Shown in pieces: positions 8,823 through 15,610 of a stretch of 36,676 nucleotides of DNA; positions within the stretch are counted from its first letter, which is position 1, and every line of letters begins with the position of its first letter. Origin of the DNA: Herbaspirillum sp. ASV7 (lineage in GTDB: Bacteria > Pseudomonadota > Gammaproteobacteria > Burkholderiales > Burkholderiaceae_D); contig NZ_JAELUH010000055.1 in assembly GCF_016429215.1 (NCBI RefSeq), positions 1-36,676 on the forward strand. Direction: 5' to 3'. The notes under the pieces were generated by a model. It did not search any database and was not told where the DNA came from. It saw only the letters and a program-made list of their open reading frames with translations. Position numbers and translations under genes: made by a program.

Positions 8823-8837
8823 CCTGCGGACCGCAGG
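8823..8837. repeat. Perfect 15-bp palindrome upstream of bphP
   Basis: CCTGCGG-A-CCGCAGG has perfect 7-base arms around one central base and lies 45 bp before the bphP start codon, inside the presumed leader. It may be a regulator-binding site or an RNA hairpin. Confidence 0.6.
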
Positions 8838-8942
8838 AGGAGGGGGAATGGCGCTTGGACTACGGTCGCCACGGTGCGTTCGTGACCCGGTTACTGATGG
8901 CCTCAGGCCGGTCGTCAGCAATCCTTGTCACGGAGAAACGGA

Positions 8943-8948
8943 ATTATA
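8943..8948 (-). promoter_or_regulatory. Possible -10 box for bphP
   Basis: TATAAT on the minus strand (8948 to 8943), about 165 bp before the bphP start. No clear -35 box is found at normal spacing, so an activator or another sigma factor could be needed. Confidence 0.35.
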
Positions 8949-9539
8949 GGAGAGCCATGTTGTTTATGGACGTCAGCGCGCAATTATTTATCATCGACGC
9001 TGCTGCGGCAGGGCGATCCGTGTTGTCTCGCCGGCGTGGGTGTTTTCGCTTTGTCCTACACATCTATCGGGTGGCGTCCGATAGGACTCATCCGTACCAG
9101 GTCTTAATATCGCCCTGGAAATCGCCGTCATTGTGCAGCGATCTGGAGGATAGCGACGCGGTGTGCCGGCAGACCCAGACGGCATGCCCGGGATGTCATG
9201 CTGCCGACCGGAAACGTCCGGTGATGATGCGAGGAAAAAACAGGCGCGGTGCATGCGACGAGTCCTTCACACCCCTCTTCCAGTTTTGCGCGTTCGGGAT
9301 AAAATGAAGTCGTCGGAAAGCACAGCGTACGGGATAGCACAGGGAGTCAATCAGTATGCTGGCGATGAAGTTCAGGGAAGCAATCGATCGTCGTGCCGGA
9401 CCCTCCGCGCGGCTGGCGCACCACGCTGGTGATGCGCACTTGTCTTGCGGGATCAGGTACGGTGCCGTATCTGTCAAGCTTACGTTGCAACCAGCCCGGC
9501 GCAGGCTGCATGCGCCGGTACTTTGAGCAGGGTAGCCTC
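8949..9539. other. Long intergenic region between bphP and a small gene
   Basis: About 590 bp without a convincing gene. It holds the inverted repeat at 9064-9084 and a possible 57-codon reading frame (ATG at 9356 with AGGGAG about 9 bases upstream, ending just before the next gene) that has no recognisable features and is not called. A TCCTACA motif at 9054-9060 is the complement of the repeats at 9975-10006. Confidence 0.4.
9064..9084. repeat. Inverted repeat, possible operator
   Basis: CTATCGG (9064-9070) and CCGATAG (9078-9084) are perfect 7-base arms 7 bases apart, giving a 14-bp centre-to-centre spacing. It lies midway between the divergent bphP and the gene at 9540. Confidence 0.5.
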
Positions 9540-9935
9540 ATGGACAAGTCTGATTCCGCCCATTCGTCTGATCTCCAGATCGCCATCCAGCAAGGCGACT
9601 GGACAGCGTATTGCAACCACATCGGTAACTATCTCCCCAGCCAGGCCGGGCATGCCCCGGAACCGGAAAAGGCCGACGAGCGCGAGGATGACGCGCGTGG
9701 CGCCTACCCGAATCCCGGCCAGGATGCCGCCGGCCTGCCACTGCACGGCGAGGAAGATATCCTGGCCTACCGGCGTCGCTGCGCACGTGCCTACATTGGC
9801 ATGAACGGCCGGCTTGGTGGCCGGGCCTATCATGCCAACGAGCCGGTGATCCTCACGCAGGATGCGGTGCAGGAACTGGCCGAGCTCAATCGCCTGCTGC
9901 GCGAAGAGCGTGCCCAGAAAAAGAAAGCCGGTTGA
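9540..9935 (+). CDS. Hypothetical protein, 131 residues
   Basis: A soluble, charged protein. The N-terminal third (MDKSDSAHSSDLQIAIQQGD onward) is followed by an acidic, Pro-rich middle. The C-terminal half (DILAYRRRCARAYIGMNGR to the end) contains a probable long amphipathic helix ending in RAQKKKAG. No signal peptide, membrane segment or known motif. The frame is open further upstream (from 9393), but codon use there is unlike the rest, and ATG at 9540 follows a CAGGG site. It stands alone: bphP diverges upstream and the large hybrid kinase starts 371 bp downstream. Function not recognised. Confidence 0.65.
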   Translation: MDKSDSAHSSDLQIAIQQGDWTAYCNHIGNYLPSQAGHAPEPEKADEREDDARGAYPNPGQDAAGLPLHGEEDILAYRRRCARAYIGMNGRLGGRAYHANEPVILTQDAVQELAELNRLLREERAQKKKAG

Positions 9936-9974
9936 TCTGCGCATGGGTGAGGCCGGCCTTGCGCGCCTGGCGCG

Positions 9975-10006
9975 TGTAGGAAAGTGGCGCGACGTCTTGT
10001 AGGAAA
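9975..10006. repeat. Direct repeat TGTAGGAAA x2
   Basis: TGTAGGAAA occurs at 9975-9983 and again at 9998-10006, 23 bp apart start to start. The complementary TTTCCTACA is at 1063-1071 and a TCCTACA at 9054-9060, all intergenic. Confidence 0.45.
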
Positions 10007-10084
10007 ACAGGAAGCACCCGCAAAACCTTGCCAGTCCTGGCGTTTGCCGTCGGGACCCGGTTTTTCGTGGCCTGAGACAGGGGC

Positions 10085-10112
10085 GTGACGCGCACGCGGC
10101 TTCCCGTATAAT
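10085..10112 (+). promoter_or_regulatory. Putative promoter of the five-PAS hybrid kinase
   Basis: TATAAT (10107-10112) with GTGACG (10085-10090) 16 bp upstream, 4 of 6 matches to the -35 consensus. A transcript from here would have a leader of about 190 bases before the preferred start codon at 10307. Confidence 0.4.
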
Positions 10113-10306
10113 CGAGCGCGCCGATGACAGAGCGGTGATGCTTCGCAGGGCTATACCGGTCCCGGAGAGCGGTTCTCTCGTCCGGTGGTGCCAGGATGAG
10201 GATACGGACGCATACAACAACCATGAACATGCGCAGGCAGGATGGTGCGAGACCGCCATCACCAGACCTCAATGCTCAACGCAAGGCAAAAGGTAAGTTT
10301 CACGAC

Positions 10307-13300
10307 ATGGCAGAAATCTCCTGGTTGCGCGCGGGCGGCTTGGCCGCGCACACTCTTTCCACGTCCGACTGGAAGGCAAACGCGCTGGGCGATCCAGCAG
10401 GCTGGTCACCGGCACTGCGCGCCGCGCTGGCCATCACGCTGCAATCTTCCGCGCCGATGCTGCTGGTCTGGGGCCCCGCTCGCAACATGCTCTACAACGA
10501 TGCCCTGGCTTCGCAACTGGGCAGCGCCCATCCGGCGGCCTTTGCTGCTCCGTTGGGGAGCGCACCATTGTGGAGCGCCGATGCCGGCGGCATGGAGGCC
10601 TTGCTGAGCTCGACCATCGACGCCGCCTTTGCCAGTGGACAGCCACAGCATGCCGCCTGGTCGGCCGACACATTCTCCTGCATGCCCATCCCGCAGGACG
10701 ATACCGCTGCGCCGGCCGGCGTGCTGTGCACGTGGCCGGGCGCAGTCCATCAAGAGTCACCACGGCAAGTACGCCCGGACGGGCTGTTGCAGGCACTGAT
10801 GGGTTCCTCGCCTGGCGTCAAGGCAGTGGTGCGGGGCGAACAGCATGTGTTCGACAGCGTCAACGACACCTGTGCCAGACTGCTGGGACAGCGTCGGCTG
10901 GTGGGGCTGCCGGCACGCGAGGCCTTGCCCGAACTTCAGGAAGGCGATCTCTTCACGCTGCTGGACCAGGTGCGCGAACGCGGCCAGGCCCATCACGTCC
11001 ATGGACTGCGCCTGTTCCTGCGCCGCCAGGACGATACGTCCTACGCCGGCGTCGTGCTGGAAGTGGCCCTGCAACCCATCATGGATGAGGATGGCCAGGT
11101 CGATGCCATCCTCATCGAAGGGCATGACATCACCGAGCGCGTGGTGGCCGAGGAGCGTTTGCGCATCGTCGATCGCGCTGGCGGCATCGGCATCTTCGAG
11201 TGGTTTCCGCAGATCGACAAGCTGTTGGTATCGGATCGTTTCCGCCGACTGTGGGGACTGGCGCCCGAGGGCGAGGTCGGTTCTGCGGAACTGGTGGCGA
11301 TGATCGACGAGCAGTTTCATCCCCACCTGGGGACGGCCACCATCAAGGAGCCTGCCCGCAGGAACCCGCTCGAATACACCGAATATCACATCACCCGTCC
11401 CGACGGCCAGCAACGCTGGCTGGCCCGCAAGGGCGAGATGGTGCAGGACGACCCATGGGCGGGCCCGCGCTATGCGGGAGTGGTGTTCGACGTGACCGCA
11501 CGCAAGTTGATGGAGCAGGCGCTGGCGGCCTCCGAGGCCAGCGTGCGCGCCAACAACGCTTTCGTGCGCCAGTTGCTCGATTCCTCCGACCAGGGTTTCT
11601 TCTCCATCGACCGCGATGGCACCATCACGCTGTGCAATGCCGCCTTCCTGCGCATGCTGGGCTATGCCAGCGAGAAGGATGTGCTGGGACGTGCCTTGCA
11701 TGAGGTGGTCATGGTGCCGGCCGAGGCGGCAGCGGTGAGCTGCACCGAATGCGCCGTGCTCAAGGCTGCACGCGAGGGCGTGAGCGCCCAGGTGGACAAC
11801 GAGAACTTCCTGCGTGTCGATGGCAGCAGTTTCCCGGTGCAATACCAGACCCATCCGGTCTGGCAGGACGGCCAGTTGCAGGGCGCGCTGTGTACCTTCA
11901 TCGACCTGACCGAGCGCCGACGCGGCATGCAGGCCCTGTTCTGGAGCGAGAACCGCCTCACGGCCATCTTCAACCAGGCCTCGGTGTGCTTCTCCGAACT
12001 CGACCTGCAGGGCCGCTACCTGCGCGTGAACCAGGCCTTGTGCCGCATGCTGGGACGTTCCGAGGAAGAGCTGCTGCAGATGACCCTGGCCGATGTCACC
12101 CATCCTGATGATGTGCCGATGAACATGTCGCTGTTCAATCGCAGCATCGTCGATGGTCGCTCCTTCACGCTGGAGAAGCGCTACCTGCGTCCGGATGGCT
12201 CGACCTTCTGGGTCTCCAGCGACATCAGCCGCATCGTCGATGCGGAGGGCCGGCCGCAAGCCATGATCGCGGTCTCTACCGATATCACCGAGCGACGCCG
12301 CGCCGAGGAAGCCCTGCGTGAGTTGAACGATACGCTGGAGCAGCGCGTGGTCGAGGAAATCGTCGAGCGCAGTCGTGCCGAGGCGGCCTTGCGCCAGATG
12401 CAGAAGATGGAGGCGGTTGGGCAGCTCACCGGTGGCGTGGCGCATGACTTCAACAATGTCCTGCAGATCATCGGCGGCAACCTGCAATTGCTGCAGTCCG
12501 ATCCGCAACTGGACGAACGCGGCCGGCAGCGCATCCGCATCGCCAGCGGCGCGGTCGATCGCGGCGCCAAGCTGTCCTCGCAGCTGCTGGCCTTCGCGCG
12601 GCGCCAGCCGCTGCAGCCGCGCAGCATCAATCTCGAACGCGTGGTACAGAACATGGAAGACCTGCTGCGTCGCGCCGTGGGTGAGCACATCGAGATTTCC
12701 ACGGTGGTCACGCGGGAGTTGTGGAATACCATGCTGGACCCCAACCAGGTAGAGAACCTGATCATCAACACCGCCATCAACGCGCGCGACGCCATGCCCA
12801 CCGGCGGCCGGCTGACGGTGCAGATCGACAATGTGCAACTGAGCGACCCAGGCTTCCTGTCGCAGGCCGACCTGACGGCCGGCGATTATGTCGAACTGCA
12901 GATTTCCGACAATGGCGCGGGCATGTCACCGGAGGTGCGCGAGCGCGCCTTCGAGCCTTTCTTCACCACCAAGCGCGAAGGCGAGGGCAGCGGGCTGGGC
13001 CTGTCCATGGCCTATGGCTTCGTCAAGCAGAGCAAGGGCCACATCAGCTTGCATAGCGAACCGGGCAAGGGCACCACGATCCGTATCTACTTCCCCCGCT
13101 GCGTGGATGAAGAGGTGCTGGTGGAAGACCATCGCGAGATGGAAGTCCGTGGTGGCGATGAAACCATCCTGGTCGTGGAAGACGATGCCAACCTGCAGTT
13201 GACGGTCATCGATACGCTCTCCTCACTGGGCTATCGCGTGCTCAAGGCGGACAATGGCGAGCGGGCGCTGGCGATCCTGCAAAGCGGCATGCCGATCGAC

Positions 13301-14068
13301 CTGATGTTTACCGATGTGGTGATGCCGGGCAGTGTGGCCGTGACCGAACTGGCGCGGCAGGCAAGGCAATTGCTGCCCGATATCGAGATCCTGTTTACTT
13401 CCGGCTATCCGCGTGACGCCATCGTCCACGAGGGGCGACTGGACGCGGGGGTGGAGCTGCTCTCCAAACCTTACCGCGTCAACCAGCTGGCGCGGCGCAT
13501 CCGTCATCTGTTGTCGAACCGGGCGCAACGCATTGGCCTGTCCCGGGCGGCAGGCGTGCGTGAGCAGGGCTCGGCAACCATTCACAAACTCCCCGTGGCT
13601 GACTGGCAGCGTCAGGCTGATGTGGCTGCTGTCGCAGTGGAGCAGCAAGCCTATGGCACCACCGATGGCAGCGGCGCGACAGAGGTGCATGGCCAGAGCG
13701 GCGTTGCGGCCGTCGCCGGTTTGCGCCTGCTGGTGGTGGAAGACAATATCGATTCCCAGCAACTGGTCTGTGAATTGCTGGAAACCCTGGGCCACCAGGC
13801 CAGGGGTGTGGTCAGCGGCGAGGATGCCCTGCAGGCTCTGGGCGAGCAGGAGTTCGACGTGCTCTTTACCGACGTCAACCTGCCCGGGATGTCCGGCGTG
13901 GAGCTGGCCAAGGGCGCGCTGGCACGCTTCCCGGCGCTGTCGGTGATCTTTGCCTCGGGGTATGGGGCAATGGTGGCGCGCAATGTGGGCTTCCCCTCGC
14001 ACTCCCTGCCCAAGCCTTACGATATTGATCAGCTGCAGGAAATCCTGGGGAAGATCGCGGCGACTTGA
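10307..14068 (+). CDS. Multi-PAS hybrid histidine kinase with two receivers
   Basis: A 1253-residue cytoplasmic sensor. The N-terminal PAS/GAF-like domain (about 1-160) has the WGPARNMLYNDAL pattern of a common hybrid-kinase family. Four further PAS domains follow at about 165-275, 283-401, 417-537 and 545-661, the last three ending in DVTAR/DLTER/DITER. After a coiled coil come HisKA with VAHDFNN and His713, an ATPase domain (NAINARDAMP, DNGAGM, GEGSGLGLS), receiver 1 (about 952-1065, acceptor Asp1003) and receiver 2 (about 1138-1253, acceptor Asp1189, Lys in LPKPYD). No membrane helix. The frame is open to an ATG at 10196, but codons there are atypical and the family homology begins at MAEISWLR, so 10307 is preferred; an AAAAGG site lies rather far upstream. 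The PAS ligands are unknown. Confidence 0.93.
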   Translation: MAEISWLRAGGLAAHTLSTSDWKANALGDPAGWSPALRAALAITLQSSAPMLLVWGPARNMLYNDALASQLGSAHPAAFAAPLGSAPLWSADAGGMEALLSSTIDAAFASGQPQHAAWSADTFSCMPIPQDDTAAPAGVLCTWPGAVHQESPRQVRPDGLLQALMGSSPGVKAVVRGEQHVFDSVNDTCARLLGQRRLVGLPAREALPELQEGDLFTLLDQVRERGQAHHVHGLRLFLRRQDDTSYAGVVLEVALQPIMDEDGQVDAILIEGHDITERVVAEERLRIVDRAGGIGIFEWFPQIDKLLVSDRFRRLWGLAPEGEVGSAELVAMIDEQFHPHLGTATIKEPARRNPLEYTEYHITRPDGQQRWLARKGEMVQDDPWAGPRYAGVVFDVTARKLMEQALAASEASVRANNAFVRQLLDSSDQGFFSIDRDGTITLCNAAFLRMLGYASEKDVLGRALHEVVMVPAEAAAVSCTECAVLKAAREGVSAQVDNENFLRVDGSSFPVQYQTHPVWQDGQLQGALCTFIDLTERRRGMQALFWSENRLTAIFNQASVCFSELDLQGRYLRVNQALCRMLGRSEEELLQMTLADVTHPDDVPMNMSLFNRSIVDGRSFTLEKRYLRPDGSTFWVSSDISRIVDAEGRPQAMIAVSTDITERRRAEEALRELNDTLEQRVVEEIVERSRAEAALRQMQKMEAVGQLTGGVAHDFNNVLQIIGGNLQLLQSDPQLDERGRQRIRIASGAVDRGAKLSSQLLAFARRQPLQPRSINLERVVQNMEDLLRRAVGEHIEISTVVTRELWNTMLDPNQVENLIINTAINARDAMPTGGRLTVQIDNVQLSDPGFLSQADLTAGDYVELQISDNGAGMSPEVRERAFEPFFTTKREGEGSGLGLSMAYGFVKQSKGHISLHSEPGKGTTIRIYFPRCVDEEVLVEDHREMEVRGGDETILVVEDDANLQLTVIDTLSSLGYRVLKADNGERALAILQSGMPIDLMFTDVVMPGSVAVTELARQARQLLPDIEILFTSGYPRDAIVHEGRLDAGVELLSKPYRVNQLARRIRHLLSNRAQRIGLSRAAGVREQGSATIHKLPVADWQRQADVAAVAVEQQAYGTTDGSGATEVHGQSGVAAVAGLRLLVVEDNIDSQQLVCELLETLGHQARGVVSGEDALQALGEQEFDVLFTDVNLPGMSGVELAKGALARFPALSVIFASGYGAMVARNVGFPSHSLPKPYDIDQLQEILGKIAAT

Positions 14069-14084
14069 GGTGGCGTGAAGCGTG

Positions 14085-14405
14085 TCACACGCCGTCTCTG
14101 CTCCAGCCTGCCCCGTAGCTTGGGCATAGGATCAGTAACTCTTTTACCGTTCCATCCTTGAAGTCCACGATTACAAAGGAATGGGAGTCATCTTCCAGGC
14201 GATAGCAGAGCATACCCTTGCTTGCTTCAAACGCAGCCTGCTTGTAGTGCCTGTTCTTGAAGACGGTGATCTTCTCCGAGACGATGCGAAAAGCCACCAC
14301 GTCGACTGGCCCGTGCCAGAAGTCGGGAGGGACAAGGATCAGTTTGCAGTAGAGCGCAATGGGAGCGGCGATGGCGGCGCCGATCAAGAGTGATTTTATT
14401 GTCAT
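14085..14405 (-). CDS. Membrane-anchored small protein, immunity-like (copy A)
   Basis: A 106-residue protein. Residues 4-25 form a hydrophobic segment after a Lys, consistent with a signal peptide or N-terminal anchor, so the C-terminal domain is probably periplasmic. It is clearly paralogous to the upstream neighbour (14466-14792): both share VSE...VFK, a central AF...K...CYRL, then D.KDGT..E..I.CP..G.GW.RDG at the C-terminus. GAGGGA 5 bases before the ATG supports the start. GC content is well below that of the neighbours. Position behind a PAAR protein and N-terminal export signals are typical of type VI secretion immunity proteins, but no family was recognised, so the role is inference. 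The 3' end runs into a GCGTGT-C-ACACGC palindrome (14080-14092) shared with the converging kinase. Confidence 0.7.
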   Translation of the reverse strand: MTIKSLLIGAAIAAPIALYCKLILVPPDFWHGPVDVVAFRIVSEKITVFKNRHYKQAAFEASKGMLCYRLEDDSHSFVIVDFKDGTVKELLILCPSYGAGWSRDGV

Positions 14406-14465
14406 GGATTCCCTCGCGATGAGGCAGGGCTGGATATCCGGAGCAAGTGACGAGCCAAGATAAAT

Positions 14466-14792
14466 TCATATGCCGTCTCGTAACCAGCCCGTACCAAGGC
14501 CCGGGCAGATGATGAACTCTTCCAGGGTCGTTCCGTCTTTTGGGTCGAATACGCCGAAAGACCAGGTTATTTCGTAAAGGCGGTAGCATTCCGTTTCCTT
14601 GAAGACGGTAAAGGCCACTTCCTTCGAATCCTGGGTCTTGAAAACGTTGAGTCGTTCCGAGACGAATTCCACTTTTTCAAGATCGATAGTCGAGAAATGA
14701 AACCGTGGATCGATCAGGAGCGCGTGACCAAAATAGCTGATAAGCGATCCGAGGATGACACCCTTTAACCATTGGGGAAGTCTCATTGTCAT
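14466..14792 (-). CDS. Membrane-anchored small protein, immunity-like (copy B)
   Basis: A 108-residue paralogue of the gene at 14085-14405, 60 bp upstream of it. Residues 8-28 (WLKGVILGSLISYFGHALL) form the hydrophobic anchor, followed by a soluble domain with VSERLNVFK, ECYRLYE and a C-terminal ICPGLGTGWLRDG shared with copy A. Its ATG at 14792 overlaps the TGA of the short upstream frame (ATGA, 14789-14792), which points to translational coupling with a gene now broken. A second ATG at 14786 has AAGAG at normal spacing and may be used instead. The tandem pair looks like a duplication, as often seen for immunity genes; the cognate toxin is not recognisable. Confidence 0.7.
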   Translation of the reverse strand: MTMRLPQWLKGVILGSLISYFGHALLIDPRFHFSTIDLEKVEFVSERLNVFKTQDSKEVAFTVFKETECYRLYEITWSFGVFDPKDGTTLEEFIICPGLGTGWLRDGI

Positions 14793-14916
14793 CTCTTCGG
14801 ATAAAAGTTCTTTTTGACCAGGCGCCTGGATTTTTCCAGTACGGCAAGCAGTTCTGCTGGCGTTACCGGGGTAGGGGGCCAGCGTGGATCGTGCGCCAGA
14901 TTCCGACCAGTTCCAT
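14789..14916 (-). pseudogene. Frameshifted small gene between PAAR and immunity-like pair
   Basis: ATG at 14916 sits 6 bases after a good GGAGGG site and starts MELVGIWRTIHAGP, but the frame hits TAA at 14863. Directly before that, a run of five C on the minus strand (14878-14874) separates it from an excellent downstream frame, PTPVTPAELLAVLEKSRR through KNFYPKR, which ends in TGA at 14789 overlapping the ATG of copy B. One extra C would join the two into a 42-residue protein. Either a real one-base loss, slippage-based phase variation, a sequencing error, or the scar of a larger deleted effector. The reading is inferred from frame quality only. Confidence 0.5.
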
Positions 14917-14918
14917 GC

Positions 14919-15059
14919 TCAGCCCTCCAGGAAGATGTCCACCGGGTGCTATTGCGCAACCGTGGCGGAAAGGTGCGTGCGCCCGAAGGCATCGCTGGTA
15001 CCGAATTCGGGTGCGGAACCGGCGATCATGAGCGCATATTCGGCATGGGCGAGCGGCTC
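14919..15059 (-). pseudogene. Out-of-frame remnant of a PAAR C-terminal domain
   Basis: In a frame shifted from the PAAR gene, codons from 15059 read EPLAHAEYALMIAGSAPEF, then GTSDAFGRTHLSATVAQ, an amber TAG (14951-14949), and HPVDIFLEG before TGA at 14919. The pattern (GEPL..A.Y, G.TD..GRTH, VDIF.EG) resembles the small beta-sandwich extension that follows the PAAR domain in many Burkholderiales proteins; this is from memory and unverified. Its frame differs from that of the intact PAAR reading frame and contains a stop, so the domain appears to have been lost by a deletion or frameshift plus a nonsense change. Confidence 0.5.
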
Positions 15060-15331
15060 ACAATGCCGGCCGCTACCTTGGCTTGCTGCTGGGTCGCCTG
15101 CAAGACGGCACCGCAGGAAGTCTGCATTCCTTCGACAGCGACCTCGTGTCCCATGTAACGGAAAGTCTCCACTCCGCTGAGGATGAGGAAATCGCGCTTG
15201 CACTGCGGGCAATAGCCGCCATGGCCGACGCCAGTCACCGGTTTGCCATACACCTTGAAATGGGAAAACCCGTCCTTTACCGTCCCGCCGTGGGAGGTGG
15301 GGTCTCCCGCCCGAATGATGGCTTTTGGCAT
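15026..15331 (-). CDS. PAAR domain protein (type VI secretion spike tip)
   Basis: A 101-residue PAAR protein, expected to cap the VgrG spike and carry a toxin through a type VI secretion system. It shows GDPTSHGGTV near the N-terminus with the usual His, a GYCPQCK segment, and GHEVAVEGMQTSCGA, the PAAR metal-binding pattern. AAGGAG 6 bases before ATG 15331 fixes the start. The PAAR core ends near residue 82; the tail to the stop at 15028 looks like frameshifted sequence, because another frame here encodes what appears to be the natural C-terminal extension. No vgrG, tssB, tssC or other apparatus gene is in the window, so this is an orphan cassette. Lower GC than its flanks suggests acquisition. 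Confidence 0.88.
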   Translation of the reverse strand: MPKAIIRAGDPTSHGGTVKDGFSHFKVYGKPVTGVGHGGYCPQCKRDFLILSGVETFRYMGHEVAVEGMQTSCGAVLQATQQQAKVAAGIVSRSPMPNMRS

Positions 15332-15557
15332 GACTGGCTCCTTCGCATTCAACAAAAAGAGGGAAGGTATCGCGCTCGCTCCTGGGATGCGCATAAACAC
15401 CAAACTAAGGCCGGCAATCCAGTAGTTCTCGCAATCCCGGCTCGAAATTATTCAATGCATTCAGGTCAGCCAATGTCTTGCACGGCCGGCAATATTCCGC
15501 CCATTAGGGCAAATTGTGTAAGCCCTGTTTCCTTTTTGTGTCATATTTCATAAAATG

Positions 15558-15576
15558 AATAAGAACTATTCTTGTT
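15558..15576. promoter_or_regulatory. Fur-box-like operator of the siderophore receptor
   Basis: AATAAGAACTATTCTTGTT matches the classical Fur box form AATGAGAATTATTCTCATT at 15 of 19 positions and contains perfect AAGAA-N3-TTCTT arms. It sits in an AT-rich segment with a possible -10 TAAAAT (15551-15556), 35 bp before the preferred start of a TonB-dependent siderophore receptor, as expected for iron repression. Confidence 0.65.
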
Positions 15577-15610
15577 CGTATTTAAAAATATAAATCGAAA
15601 AGGCCCCTCC

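Noticed and set aside
9356..9529. 57-codon reading frame before the gene at 9540
   Set aside because: It has a plausible AGGGAG site but no domain, unusual codon use and no supporting context; left uncalled.
10757..12838. 693-codon open frame opposite the hybrid kinase
   Set aside because: Antisense shadow with no domain similarity; the plus-strand PAS and kinase domains explain the sequence.
14080..14092. Bidirectional terminator between the hybrid kinase and copy A
   Set aside because: GCGTGT-C-ACACGC is a good palindrome, but the loop is a single base in that register and no T-run follows on either strand.
14789..14992. 67-residue protein starting MPSGARTF in the PAAR island
   Set aside because: The upstream half has poor coding character and no ribosome site; the downstream half is better explained as the end of the frameshifted gene starting at 14916. 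The frame is also continuous with the PAAR frame after its TGA, so stop-codon read-through was considered, but the tail there looks non-coding.
15506..15538. Terminator before the TonB receptor
   Set aside because: AGGGC/GCCCT is only a 5-bp stem with an 11-base loop and an interrupted T-run; too weak, and no plus-strand gene lies upstream.
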